From Melampsora larici-populina 98AG31 (taxonomy: Eukaryota; Basidiomycota; Pucciniomycetes; Pucciniales; Melampsoraceae): 64,000 nt of DNA. Under the pieces are notes generated by a model, which was not told the origin of the DNA, did no database searches, and saw nothing but the letters and a program-made list of their open reading frames with translations. Positions within the stretch are counted from its first letter, which is position 1, and the number at the start of each line of letters is the position of its first letter. Below are positions 21,965 to 33,296 of this stretch, one piece after another. Position numbers and translations under genes: made by a program. The stretch covers positions 194,483 through 258,482 of the forward strand of contig NW_006768779.1 in the NCBI RefSeq assembly GCF_000204055.1, read 5' to 3'.

Positions 21965-24878
21965 GAAGCCAAGCCCATCCAAGGCGGTGCGGATGGCAGG
22001 TAGTATAAGTTGTGAATCGATATTCATGGATACTTTCTCCTTGACAGTGAGGCTATCATGAAATTCGTTGGAATAGCAGTCCCGAGGCAGATTTTCGGGC
22101 ACCGGAATCTTACTTAAAGGTGCATTCTGCACTCGCATACGTGGACGCGAGGGGCGACCACGCGGTGAAGAGGTGTTGTTTCCAGGGAGACTCCTCCTGA
22201 ACCGTGCTTGAGATTCGTCAAGGCGTTTCCAGATATTGGATAGACTTTCACTACGCCAGTTGAGTCTTCTAACCTGTATAGGTGTCTTGTCTCCTGGTGT
22301 TGTGTCCGATGCGCCCTCGGGGTCCGTTTCATCATCACTGCACGTAGCTTCAATCAGGGGTAAGAGAGACCATAATGAACGGTGATTCATTACGGTATTT
22401 TTTCGTGCTTTTCTGAGCTGAATGTCCAAAACAAAATTATATTGTCAGTAGCTATTCCAGATGAGAAATGTTCTCAAAAGGACCCACACGACCAAGTCTT
22501 GTGGTGCGCCTGTTCGTAGCATCTGCTGCCTTCCGACGGTCCTCCTCCCACTGCTCTTTACGATACCTGTGGAAAGACAGTAGACATACAAAAATACATT
22601 TTGTCAGTTTACAATTTGGTCGTAAGCGGTTTCAAGCTATGATATAGTAAAGAAGAAAACTTCACATACCTTTTCTTCAACGTCTGAAAGTATGTAGCGA
22701 AGCAATTCTTGATGTACTGTCTATTCTTGTCGTCCAAAGACACCCCTGGATACTCTCCATAATCAACTAGTTTGACAAATATCTTTTCGGAAATACTCCA
22801 GAGCCACTTATTTTCCTGTGATTGTGCTGAATCAGAGAAATCGGGCCTAAAGGTTTCTAAGCCAACTGAGTCCATCAGCTTCAATATTACAGCGAGCTGC
22901 TGAGGCGTGGCATCTGGATGCCCCGGTCGATGGCTTGGTTCAGATGGGTTTTCATTTGTGGAAGGTTGTGGCGGTTCGGAAATTTCGGAGATGTCAATAT
23001 TGATAGCATCAATGTCTATGTCATACATCCACCTTCCCTTCTCTTCAGTGCTTGCCGGTGGTGGTGGTGGACTGTTTTCGGATTTTCTTCCCAGCATCAC
23101 ATCGATATGAAAACGAACATGGGCCTTCCCAACAACATGATGAGTTGAATGGATGGATCCTGACTCAAGCTTGATAGATGATGACTTACTGCTGTTCTAC
23201 CACCCCGCATCTTTTGTTTTACTACTTTCTCGCCATCCTCGGCTAAAGCATTTTCCATCACTCGTGTTAAATTTTTGACATCTTGCGCTAGTTTGTCAAC
23301 CCTTTGGCTGGTGGCCAGACAAAAATTCTTTAGTTCATTGTATTCATTGCTTTTTTCTAACATAACACCACACAAACCGTGAGCTGATCATCATCCTTTG
23401 GGAAATCCTGAATCTTACATCACAAATAAACTCACCTTTGCTTATACTTTCGACATCTGAGTGGCCTAGGTTGTCTTCTGTTGTGTGATTTTTCTTCTTT
23501 GCACTATCTCGTGGCTTGGTTTTTTTTGATTCAAAGATTTCTGTGCTGTTATCGGAATCGTGGTTGGGATCATGAATAGGTCCAGAATCCAGCTCTGGTT
23601 TGTCTTCATCTTCAGATTCTTCCCGAGCTCGTTCTTTACCTTTGGTTGACTTTTTGGCAGACACTGCTTTAGAAGTCGGGTTCTTGCGGTGTGATTGATT
23701 GTTTGGTGAGTTTTCTAGGTCATCTTCTGTCGTCTGATTTTTCCTCTTTGCACTATCTCGTGGCTTAGATTTTTTTGATTTAGAGATTTCTGTGCTGTTA
23801 TCGGGATCGTGGTTGGGATCATGAATAGTTCCGGAATCCAGCTCTGGTTCGTAATCATCTTCAGATTCTTCCCGAGCTCGTTCTTTAGCTTTGGTTTTCT
23901 TTTTGGCAGACGCTGCTTTAGAAGTTGGGATCTTGCGGCGTGATTGATGTTTTGGTGAGTTTTCATGCTGAAGACTGGGGAGAACAGATGTCGAAGTTTC
24001 AATTGGACTTGAATGAGGTTCTTCCGCTGTCGTTTTTCCAGGACCTGCTGTTAATCAAACCATAAAAGTATCAGTGCATGCTACATGGAAAGACTGATAA
24101 AGACAGACTCACCCTGACATATTACCTGAAATCTTTCACCAAAGGTCAAGTCCGCACCTTTACGTTTGGAAGCCATAGATTTTGAGCCATTCTTCTCCGC
24201 GCGATCAACACGCGGAGGCTTCGGTGTTATTACTACAAATACATCCAGGAAGAAGACAACAGTGTACTCGAGTCAAAACTTGCCTCATGACCACTAATCA
24301 GAAGCAAAATGTTGAAAACTTACTCAAATCTTTAAATTTTTCGCAGTTCCGGATCAAATCAGACTTGTCCATTCCCCGAGTGTCCACCCCAACTTCCGAA
24401 ACCATTTTGGCAAGCTCCTCCACTTCAAAAACCGAGTAGTCGACCTGGATTTCTTGTACATCTGGTTGATCTGGTGTTTCTGTCGGAATTGAGATGACAG
24501 GAATTGATAGGTTTTTGATGGTTGACTTGGCGCGAGCGTCACTTGATCGCCTCGGTTTCTTCTTTGTTTGTATATGCTTGTCAAGGAGGTCAAGTAGACG
24601 GTTTCGGGATGTACTGGCCGCTGGGACACTTGGTCCGGGTTCTAGAGTTCTCGAGTCAGCTGGTCACTTAACCTCCCCTTCTTTATGATGACTCCATAAG
24701 GCTAACCTTCCACTTGTGGTTCATCCTGTGTACCCGTTTTTTTCCTTTTTCTTGAACCTGCCGGTGGATCAACTGTTTCTTTTGCATCATCATCCACAAT
24801 TTTCTCTATTTCTGCTTCGATATCTTGGTTGAGATTCCTGTTGCGCTTTAGTATGCGAGAACTTGCCCGTCTGGACAT
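21965..24878 (-). CDS. CACTA-A accessory protein with SAP-like motif
   Basis: Minus-strand gene convergent with the transposase; ATG at 24878, stop near 21965, with several short introns. Blocks: basic N-terminus; RLLDLLDKHIQTKKK; a SAP-like helix pair ending VGVDTRGMDKSDLIRNCEKF (about 24330); a charged Lys/Glu/Asp-rich linker with an 83-residue tandem duplication; a coiled coil (about 23340-23190); a conserved block from WMYDIDIDAINIDIS to GEYPGVSLDDKNRQYIKNC; and CSDDETDPE with a C-terminal DCYSNEFHDSLT. All blocks recur in the gene at 49881-46694. The SAP-like motif suggests DNA binding; by analogy with accessory proteins of plant CACTA elements it may bind element ends (inference). Confidence 0.75.
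23470..23965 (-). repeat. 249-bp in-frame tandem duplication in the SAP-like gene
   Basis: Two adjacent copies of a 249-bp segment (landmark TCTTCTG at 23474 and 23723), each encoding 83 residues with the motif AKERAREESED / GKERAREESED followed by PELDSG.IHDPNHD. The length is a multiple of three and both copies stay open in the gene's frame, so the duplication lengthens the charged linker. Copy B of the gene lacks it. Confidence 0.85.
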
Positions 24879-25439
24879 GAAGACCAAATGATGAATTAGA
24901 TAAATAAAGAAAAACCTGAATGTAATATCAAATAAGGAAAGAACGTGAAAGAAACTTGTAAGTGAAAGAAGCTGGCTGAGATACGGAGTGTCAATGAAGG
25001 TAACAAAAAATCCTACATGACCATGTCAAATATAAGTGGAGATAGAAACAAACAAACAAAGGAGTTCATAACAAAGAACTTGATTTTGCGCGTTGTGAGG
25101 TCAAGTTCATCATATCCAGAGTGACTCATGTTCATGTAGTTAGTGTATTAGTCCCTCAAACAGCATACAGAAATTCAAAGGGGGTCATCTTAGCAGCGCG
25201 GATTCCATTGGGTCGACAGCTCTTCACACTTTCAAAGCTGATCAATAGTCAGCTTCGAACGCTACGTGGTAACTGTAGGTCTGAGGAAATGAAATTGGTG
25301 ACAAGGCAAAGATACAACCAATCGTATAATGATAAAATCACAAAGCACTTCATTACAATCCTGATCAAGTCAAACAGCCCAAGATACATTTCAAGGAGAG
25401 GATATCACAAGTATTGTAATGTCAATTGATACAGAAGTT

Positions 25440-26011
25440 TCACTCGTTGCTACGATCAGCCCTCTGACTGGCACTCTCATAGCTGTCGTATTCTGCCTGA
25501 AGATCAATACCCCCAAAAGTTGTGATGATCTGACGGAAAACCTTGTCGTGGCCGTCAGTTTTGGAAGCAGTGATGTACGCCTCGGTTTCCATATTAGCTA
25601 TCTTGGTCTCCAGATCTTTGACTTTCCGGTCGAGCTTGTGAGGTTTTCTGTCTGCGAGTCTCAGAGCAGTCGACAGTTCCTCAATTTGTCGTTCTATAAA
25701 ACACAACCAGTTAGCAATGCACTTATAATCAATCAGCCTAGATAGACAACACAAACCATTTTGTTGATGTTGTTCCACCTTTTGACACACGGCATTCATC
25801 TTTTGGTTGATAAAATCGAGTGCATTTTCAAGCCGGAGAAGCCCTTCTCTCAGCTGATTATCTAGAGATAGAACAAGTATCAAAGAGTTAGACCAAGGTA
25901 TGTATATGTACCTCCAATTGAAAAGCTCCCACCTTTGTTTTGGTCATCTTGTTGTGGCTGTATGCCATTTTCGAAAGCATGTTGTTCACTTGACACTCCG
26001 GATTCTGGCAT
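25440..26011 (-). CDS. CACTA-A coiled-coil protein 1
   Basis: Three short exons from ATG at 26011 (MPESGVSSEQ) to TGA at 25440, about 145 residues. The middle (LREGLLRLENALDFINQKM) and the last exon (RQIEELSTALRLADRK, KVKDLETKIANMETEA) have heptad-like hydrophobic spacing typical of coiled coils. No catalytic motif. It shares style and position with the gene at 28698-27021 and with 53494-52771 next to CACTA B. Exon limits are by eye from GT/AG signals. Confidence 0.6.
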
Positions 26012-27020
26012 AACAACACTGTTCGGGAAGATATTGTTGCGACTCTATGAAGATCAAGAGTATAGATTATTAGCCAAGACAAAATCCCAGATGTAGAATG
26101 AAATGGCAGAGATGTATGTCGAGACGAAAACAATCAGGGAGGCAACAAATCTATGGACGAGTGAGCAGTATACTTACTATATATTGACAAGATAGGCAAA
26201 TGAGAACTCGATTTTGAATTTGAGGATTCACCAATCAGGAAGGGTTGAATCTTTCTACTTGAGAATATAAGCTGGAATAAAGTCGAAGAACAAGGGTACA
26301 CATATGTGTACCAATTGAGTGGTCCATGCGGTTCATGGGGTTGTCTTCAATTACATTGGCAATTTCGGTGGTGGAGAAAGTATGGCAATAGAACCTCACA
26401 TGTATCTTACCAAACCTCGTACGTGGCTTAGGGGGATTCTAACTGTTGATCCTATTTGAAAGTTTCAGCATCACACCCATGTTGACGTAAAAATAATTTC
26501 ATGCTAAACTCTCGTGTAGAAGAGAGATTAATTGATGTTCATCCCATGCTTGAAATCGATCAAATTGTACAATTTTACACTTCTTATCTTGTTCTGACTT
26601 CTCATGAGCATCAGGCATTCCAAAAGATTCTTTTGTATCAACTTCTGAGAATACTGCTTCACTGGTGTATTGTCTTTTATTCTCTCAAAGTCCATTTTTG
26701 GCGATCAAGACTCTCAACAGAAATGTATCATTAGCAATTTATGCAGATATAAGGTAGTTTGTCTTGCTTTGGATCAGACGCTTCATTCACCTTCATTTTA
26801 TAACAATTTGGTATTCCTATCCCAACTGCCGCGTGTATTTCCATCAAAAGACTTCTACTACTAGTGATCACTACATTTATAAAAAGTTCTAGTACATATG
26901 GTCGCTAGAAAGACTACTCATGAGTACAACAGCTGTCATCGGTGGAGACACTTGGCGCTAAAAAATCTGTGAATAGCAATGAAAGGAGAAGGACATTTAA
27001 ATTTCATCATTCTTGTTGGT

Positions 27021-28698
27021 CTAATCGCTACTCTCATCTTCTTCGTCATCCGAAGCCATCAACTTCTCAAGGATGTGACCATGTGTCACAATCTCTTCGT
27101 GATCTGTGTCTACTTTGCGGCGCAAGGTGTCAACTCGAATTTCTAAATGAGTAACTTGTGGATGAAGTGTACTCGTAATGTTAGCTGTTTTCTTCAGGCA
27201 CTCTTGATCTGTTTTGAGTATTTGAATCTTGTGTTCTAAAAACAATCAATCATTAGTTTAATCAATGCAAAGATTGGCTGCCCTAAACCAACAGCACACG
27301 AACCCTGAACTTCCAGTTGCGTTTTGGCTTGTAAAACGTCAGCACTCAGTTGACCCACCTCTTCCAAGATTTGAGCAATTGATTTTTCGAGCTGACAAAC
27401 TGAATAGACACAGATCGAGCTTTGAGCAGGAGAAGATGAAAGATGATAGGAGACATGATACTCACTACGTGCTTCACGTCCCCTTTCTTCCTTAAACACA
27501 TCAACACCTGATCGCTTCTTTCCAATCACAGTGGTAGGAGAAATTGGCGGAATATCCTTGCCTAACACTGTGGAAAGAATCACAAGGTAAGCTTGGGACA
27601 GGGAAAGAAGAGAATGATCATATACCTTGGTTTCCAATATCCATACAATCAGTATCCGAAAAATCAATGAGATCTTTGATTTCAGTACTTTCGGAATATG
27701 CTGGCTGTTGAGGAACGATCCGAGGTTCAATGTGATCAAGAATAGGCGAGGGTTTCATTGCATTACGTTTGGGAACATGTAATTTGGTGATAGCACCCTG
27801 TGAAGGCAAGGCTGGCATGGCGAGAGAGTCGTGTAGGTCTTTGAGATCCTTCTCATCGTGCTCAAAAGTGAGAGACGTATTTGAATTGATGTGACCAGGT
27901 GAAGATGGCTGGATACTTGGATGAACGGAATCCCCAGTCGACTTGGTAGGTTTTGTGACAGTTTGGGACGAATGGGTGATCTGGATCAACAGGTATGTGT
28001 TAGTAATAAACCAATAAGATGGTTTTGAAGATATGTAACAAATGAGGCACTCACTTTTTTCTTCTTGGAAGTCTTTGAGCTTATACGACGTATGTCTGAA
28101 CCTTGAGAAATACAAGAGTATCCCATATGTATTAGAGACAAGTGATTTGAAACAGCACTGAGGCACGCATGTACGTACCCAATTCACTACTCTTTGGACT
28201 TTGTTTGACCTCGGAGGACGCAACTCGCTTGCCCTGTCGTCCAACTGTGTTTAATTTGAAAAATGGCGGAGTCGGCGGTTGGAAAGGCTTGGAATCTTGG
28301 AGTTCTTCGAGTGATTGAAGCTTGGGGTATCGTGATGTAGAGGTTGAACTGCGGATCTCCATGGTTGTGGTAGTGGGCTGATCGGTCAAGATAGATGCCT
28401 CAATGCTTGAAGCGCTGGCAGTCGTACAAGCAAGTTTGTCAGTGGCTGGATTAGGAAAGTCTTTGGTGGTGGATAAGATGCCGTAAGAAGGATCGATCAG
28501 TTTTCAGGAGCCTGGGTGGATAACACTTGCTTTAGAGTGGAAGTACGTACATTCGGGCTGGACTGATCGAACCAGCTCAGCCAAACCAACTGGGTCAATC
28601 CTCGGTCGTATTGGAATCTTTGGATGATTGATATGCATCCAGTCCAACATCATCTGCTTGGACACACCGGGTGAGCTAGGGTCAAATGGACAGGTCAT
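27021..28698 (-). CDS. CACTA-A coiled-coil protein 2
   Basis: ATG at 28698 (MTCPFDPSSPG), stop at 27021, about six introns. The N-terminal exon (MMLDWMHINHPKIPIRP...GLAELVRSVQ) resembles a small helical DNA-binding segment. A Ser/Thr/Pro-rich middle follows, then IEPRIVPQQPAYSESTEIKD, a coiled coil (QLEKSIAQILEEVGQLSADV; VTHLEIRVDTLRRKV) and an acidic tail DDEEDESSD. The last coiled coil with HGHILEKLM is comparable to HERVVQKLLG in the gene at 53494-52771, so the protein family is shared by both CACTA elements. No enzymatic role is visible. Confidence 0.6.
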
Positions 28699-29269
28699 TG
28701 CTCACAAGATCAGTGAAGCGAAAAGATTAGATATCAGTCAGAGATGAAAAAGTGAAGGAGAAGGTTGAAGCGAACACAACACGAGGGTCTGAACTTACTT
28801 TTATTATATCCGTGTGGGACGTAAAACACCATACATACACATGTAGATCAAAGAAGAAATGAGGTACGAGGATGATTTGATGACATGAAAGTCGTACTCA
28901 AGATGAGTTGTTGAAATTTCAATAGGCTTGGTCCGTTGTATGTATACATAGTGCCACATGATGGATACGCAAACTAACTTACGTGCTTCTTGATTGTGAA
29001 TGTTGAGGAACACAAATTGAAGATTGGTCCACATTCGATTAATCACAAGGCACAGTCACCAAGCTTGTATACGTTGTGCCGCCTTGATAGTGCGACAATT
29101 TGGTAAGTCATCCAAGATAGTACTGACTGTGACCGCCCACATCGATTTACCTGTTCAAATTGGGATGCATGACATTGAACTTATCTCTTAAATTCATCTC
29201 ATAAAGCTGCTCACTTGGTTACGTATGACTACTACACTCTATGAAATGTCAACTGATCATGCATTCAAT

Positions 29270-29460
29270 GCGGGTATATTACGAAATGATCATCTTCAGA
29301 AAGAAAAAGAATGAGGTGAATGTTCATATTCACATGTCCCTTGTGTTTTGGGCCTCAGATTTATATACCCCAGAACACGTAATTCATCTACAATTAAGTG
29401 GTAGATGAATTATGTGTTCTGGGGTATTGCTTAATGACATAAATTATATTCTTGTGGCAT
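29270..29460. repeat. Internal duplicate of the CACTA-A right subterminal block
   Basis: This stretch is an inverted, diverged copy of the left subterminal region at 15620-15720 (GATCATCTTCAGAAAG, then CCCCAGAACAC, GTGTTCTGGGG and TTAATGACATAA), but it lies 1.9 kb inside the right end and lacks the CACTAC terminus. A further block of the same kind sits at the real right end (31330-31416). Confidence 0.6.
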
Positions 29461-29931
29461 TGTAGTGGGTTATCAATCTTGATACGAGTTTGTTAAATTT
29501 GGAAGCTTCTGTAAGAGAGGTGTATACAATTGTTTCATTGCTTAATAGCTTTGAGAGTTTCTCGAAAAAAGAAAAGGTACAAATTTCTTGAGGCGAAAGA
29601 ATACATATATATGTATATGACCGATGTAGTTACTGATTGAGCAACTGATCATGAGTGAAGATAAAGTCCGGCACAAACATCATATCTAAGATAGCTTATA
29701 GCTTGAAAGTTTCTCGAACAAAGAAAAGGTATCAATCTCTTAAGATGAAAGACTACATAGCGAGATATGGTAAAGTTTGTAATTGTTCAGCTCAAATTAT
29801 TTAACAAAGTTATTATTTGACAAGTCTAGTGACTATGAAGACCGTATGGGATATAGGATAGAAGAATCCGCTGTGAGCTTTGGGTCTGATCAAAAGCGAA
29901 GATCATTTAACAAAATCTGACTTACGCATTT

Positions 29932-30750
29932 TGTGAAGTAGCTTCGTAAGTAGGAGGTGCAGGGTCTTGGTCACCCGCTTCGCCATCTTCTTCATCAGCC
30001 TCTTCGTCGGAATTGAGGGATTCAGAGGTGGTTGTTTCGTCGTCATGTGTTGCCAGTACTACAGTCGAGCGGAAGATAAAACGAGTGACATACCAAGTAG
30101 CTGAATGTGCTACTGGTGGAGTGTGCGCTCGCGGGAGATATAGCTCGTGGTGACAAGCCCGTTCACTGTGCGATTCAAGTAATTCTGTGTCAGTACAATC
30201 TCAAACTTTTCATTTGTAAAAGAAAGTATACTGACGCTTGCTCCCTGATTATTGCACTCAAATGACCAATGTTACGGCTGATTGAATCAAAGCTGACTTG
30301 ATCGACGGCTAGAACTACTTTTGCTTTCGCAGCCATTTGAGGAAAAACGAGTTGATCGCATGTATCAACATTGGGGCGAGATAGAGTGTGAGTAAAGAAG
30401 GCGATGTGGCATCGATCCTCGTGGAGGTGCGCAGCAATAGCTGAGGCTTCAGCCAGAAGTAAGTCTTTGTGGTGCTGAAGGTCGTAGAGTTCGCTTGTGT
30501 TTAGAGCAAAGTATTCGAGAGCATGTTGATTGACGCCGGCAAATGCACTTTTAACGTTTCCTCTATCAAGTGCCCATACAACATTCCTTCGAAAGGATCG
30601 AGCCCGTGCGGCGTTTGGATCCTCGGCGACGGTTGATGTTCCTTTGACATGAGGTGTTTGATCAGCGGCAAGGAAGTCGCTGGGATGAACTAGATAGATG
30701 AGGTCGAAATAGGTGGGGTTATCGCCTACGATCTCGCGGACATTCGACAT
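29932..30750 (-). CDS. CACTA-A protein with acidic C-terminus, unknown function
   Basis: ATG at 30750 (MSNVREIVGDNPTYFDLIYL), stop TAA at 29932-29934. The first exon (to about 30235) encodes a soluble alpha/beta-looking segment with DFLAADQ, RRNVVWALDRGNV and AAKAKVVLAVDQVSFDSI; one or two introns lead to the last exon, which is very acidic (DEEADEEDGEAGDQD) and contains a PPTY motif near its end. I recognise no family. It sits between two right subterminal blocks, so it may be a later acquisition by the element. Confidence 0.55.
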
Positions 30751-31416
30751 GGTTGAGACAGATATGTATATGCGAGACTTCAAGGTCCAAAGATTCGAGC
30801 GATCAGAGGTCAGACAAAACCTTGATTTATGGGACTGTGACGGTGATACGATCACGGGTACATACCTGATAAGGTTTATGGTATTGCTCTGAGCTGGATG
30901 AAGAAAATGGCTATGATTGAGAAGGATCGAAGGGATGTGAAAAAGGAAATGACGACTGAGGAGAGATTTTGAAGTCCGACACAGATAGAGTGAGTATGTC
31001 TGACTACAATGATATTTAGGTGTGAGGACAAAGTCCGCCTTCAGAATCATATTCTAAAGCTACAAAGATGACAAAGGGGGGCATAAGCAAGAAACGAGGG
31101 TTGTTGTAGACGCTGACCCCACCTCAAGAAAGGTTAAATTAATGACTTCATATGCGGTCCAATTGAGTGGTCCACATAAATATATACATAATAATAAATA
31201 CTGTACGCGAAGATGAAGATCAAAGTTGGTGTCCGAATACCAAGCACCATGCATGAGGGCACTACTTTCTCTTATATAGCAATAAAACAAGACCAAAACC
31301 ACGAGATCCAAAGGATCTATAGAGTGTGATAAATATTTCTGTGTTCTGGGGTGTTGACATATGACACAATATTTATATATGTGTTCCGCCCGGAAAACAT
31401 TATTTTTTTAGTAGTG

Positions 31417-32602
31417 TAACTTTGGTCGCCTTTCTTTTGGGCTGTGCCCTCGCCCTCTTTTTTGGTGGTTGGCGCACTGGCTGTTCGCCACTTGAAGCAA
31501 TAGAGGCAGGCGTCTGATTGGATGCAGTAAACGGGGTGCTGGAGCCGGAGCCCGAAGCCGTGACTGGGGATTTGAAGGGTGTGTTCACAGGGCGCGAGCT
31601 AAACATGAGCCCTCAGACGATCCGGTTAGCAGGGCCCGGCACAAATAATCAAGGAACCAAATACACAACCTACTTAGTGGACTTTGGACGATCATTAGGA
31701 ACTTGACTCCCAACCCTCACTGCTTTCTTGCAACCCGCTGATTCAAGGTGGCCAGAGGTAGGCGACACTTTGTTCACCTGTTAAAAGGCCGAGTCAGTTC
31801 CGAGAAGTAAGAAAAGACATTGGAACTCACGATTACAATGTAACGGTTTGTTTCTTCGTTGAAATCTTTGACATAGCCATGGAATTGACACTCACGGCCC
31901 TTTTTGACGACCTGGGGGGATCCCGCAAGGTGCTTGAGAGGAGGAACACAATACTCAACTGTCATAGATGTCGCTTCTTTCGTCTACCGTAACAATGTCA
32001 GCACATTGTTCTTGACCCAATTGGGAGACGAAACACACTGACCTCCGGGTGAAAATTGCAGTGCTGAACAATCGCATACAAAGTGACTTTGTCGGGCTCG
32101 CTAGCGTTGCACTTCAGGTATTGCATTTGTTCCTCAACGTAGAAGTCAACGTCAAGGACACGACCAATCCCAGTTACGCCTACTTTGTTAGCTAAACTAT
32201 CACAGAAAGACTCTGCAGTACCAAGCAATGCTCTGTCAAAGCCTTCGAAGAACAACTCTTTGTTGTACGTTTCTTGAGTATTGGTAGGGAAAAAGGTGCC
32301 CTGCAAGAAGTACAGGTTCCCAGGATGCAGCATAAAGTCCTTGTTGCTGTAACCAGTAGCTCGAATCTCGTAATCCACGGTTTCGTTGGGTTCTTCACCA
32401 CTGCAGACAATGTTGGTCGAAAAACTGTGGAACTCGACCTTGAAGCTTTGTTCCTCACTGAGCTACAATCAAGTAAGTTATGGGTCAGCGCGGCCACCCG
32501 TTGTGATTAGTGATTATGACGCCAGAGCCTTACCATTTCATCAATGCAAAAGATGCCAGAAAAGTAGACGCCATGACCGGTGCAAGGGTTCGGTTCTGAC
32601 AT
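31417..32602 (-). pseudogene. Five-exon host gene truncated by CACTA A
   Basis: ATG at 32602 (MSEPNPCTGHGVYFSG); exons at about 32602-32534, 32462-32043, 31983-31831, about 31790-31688 and 31598-31417, all with GT-AG introns that keep frame. Features: HPGNLYFLQGTFF, FYVEEQMQYLKC, VQHCNFHPE, HGYVKDFNEETNRYIVIV (beta-rich, OB-fold-like in feel) and a Ser/Pro/Lys-rich tail with PPKKRARAQPKRK, a likely nuclear localisation signal. At the CACTA terminus the frame runs into element DNA and ends as LLKK-stop; the original tail lies at 15567-15533. I do not recognise the family. It may be a member of an expanded rust family rather than a unique gene. Confidence 0.65.
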
Positions 32603-33296
32603 TCTCAATCTGTATATTGGTATAATGGTATACTAGCACAATTGGGCGGCGGGCGCCGCACAGGGCATTTTAACTTTGTCCAAGAACTTGTTACACTGGC
32701 TAAGACAACTTATTATTTGGGGCCCAATTCCACCGGTGTGTATCCCCAACAAAGAGTAATATTACCTGAAGCCAAGGGGATAACATTAGATTGAGCATAG
32801 TCACTCATAATTACAACTATTATGCTCAATTTTTTATTGTTAATCAGAACACCAATTTAGATCAAGAATTCCAGACCATCTTAGCATTTACATGACTTTT
32901 ATGGGCATAAACATATTGAAAAACTGACTAATCAGACTACAATACATAAATACATACCAATCAAATAAACACTATTCTACCAAGGCTTTTAATGTGACAT
33001 AATAGCTAGAGTACTAATCAAAATTGTTGATAAAGCATCACAGTAGTTTAACAGTGCCCAATGACAATCATTATTCATTCTCCAAGCATTTGGAAAAGGC
33101 GAGATAAGCATGAAAGAAATTCAAAACCAAGCCTATTACTTTCTTAAAATTGTTTTATTTTCGAATACTTTATAACTTGAAGCACAGACTTTAACATATA
33201 GCATTGTTAAATGTTAGTATCCAAATTAGAATGATACGAAGTCGTGTATTGTTAAAATTGCTTACGGTTACATTATATCAAAAAGGCTGATACACA
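32603..33296. other. Unassigned intergenic DNA
   Basis: AT-rich apart from a short GC-rich patch (32645-32665). No open frame of note, terminal repeat or RNA gene was seen between the host gene start and the 3' end of the F-box-like gene. Confidence 0.4.

Larger units (their letters stand above)
15571..31416. mobile_element. Complete CACTA (EnSpm-like) transposon A, 15,846 bp
   Basis: Left terminus CACTACTAAAAAAATAATG at 15571; the right terminus at 31416 is its exact complement, and identity continues through TTTTCCGGGCGGAACACATA. Both sides carry the 3-bp duplication TAA (15568-15570 and 31417-31419). CACTA termini with a 3-bp duplication define this superfamily. Genes inside: a hypothetical protein (16593+), the transposase (18112+), a SAP-like protein (24878-), two coiled-coil proteins (26011- and 28698-) and an acidic-tail protein (30750-). 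The transposase is broken, so this copy is probably non-autonomous now. Confidence 0.95.
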
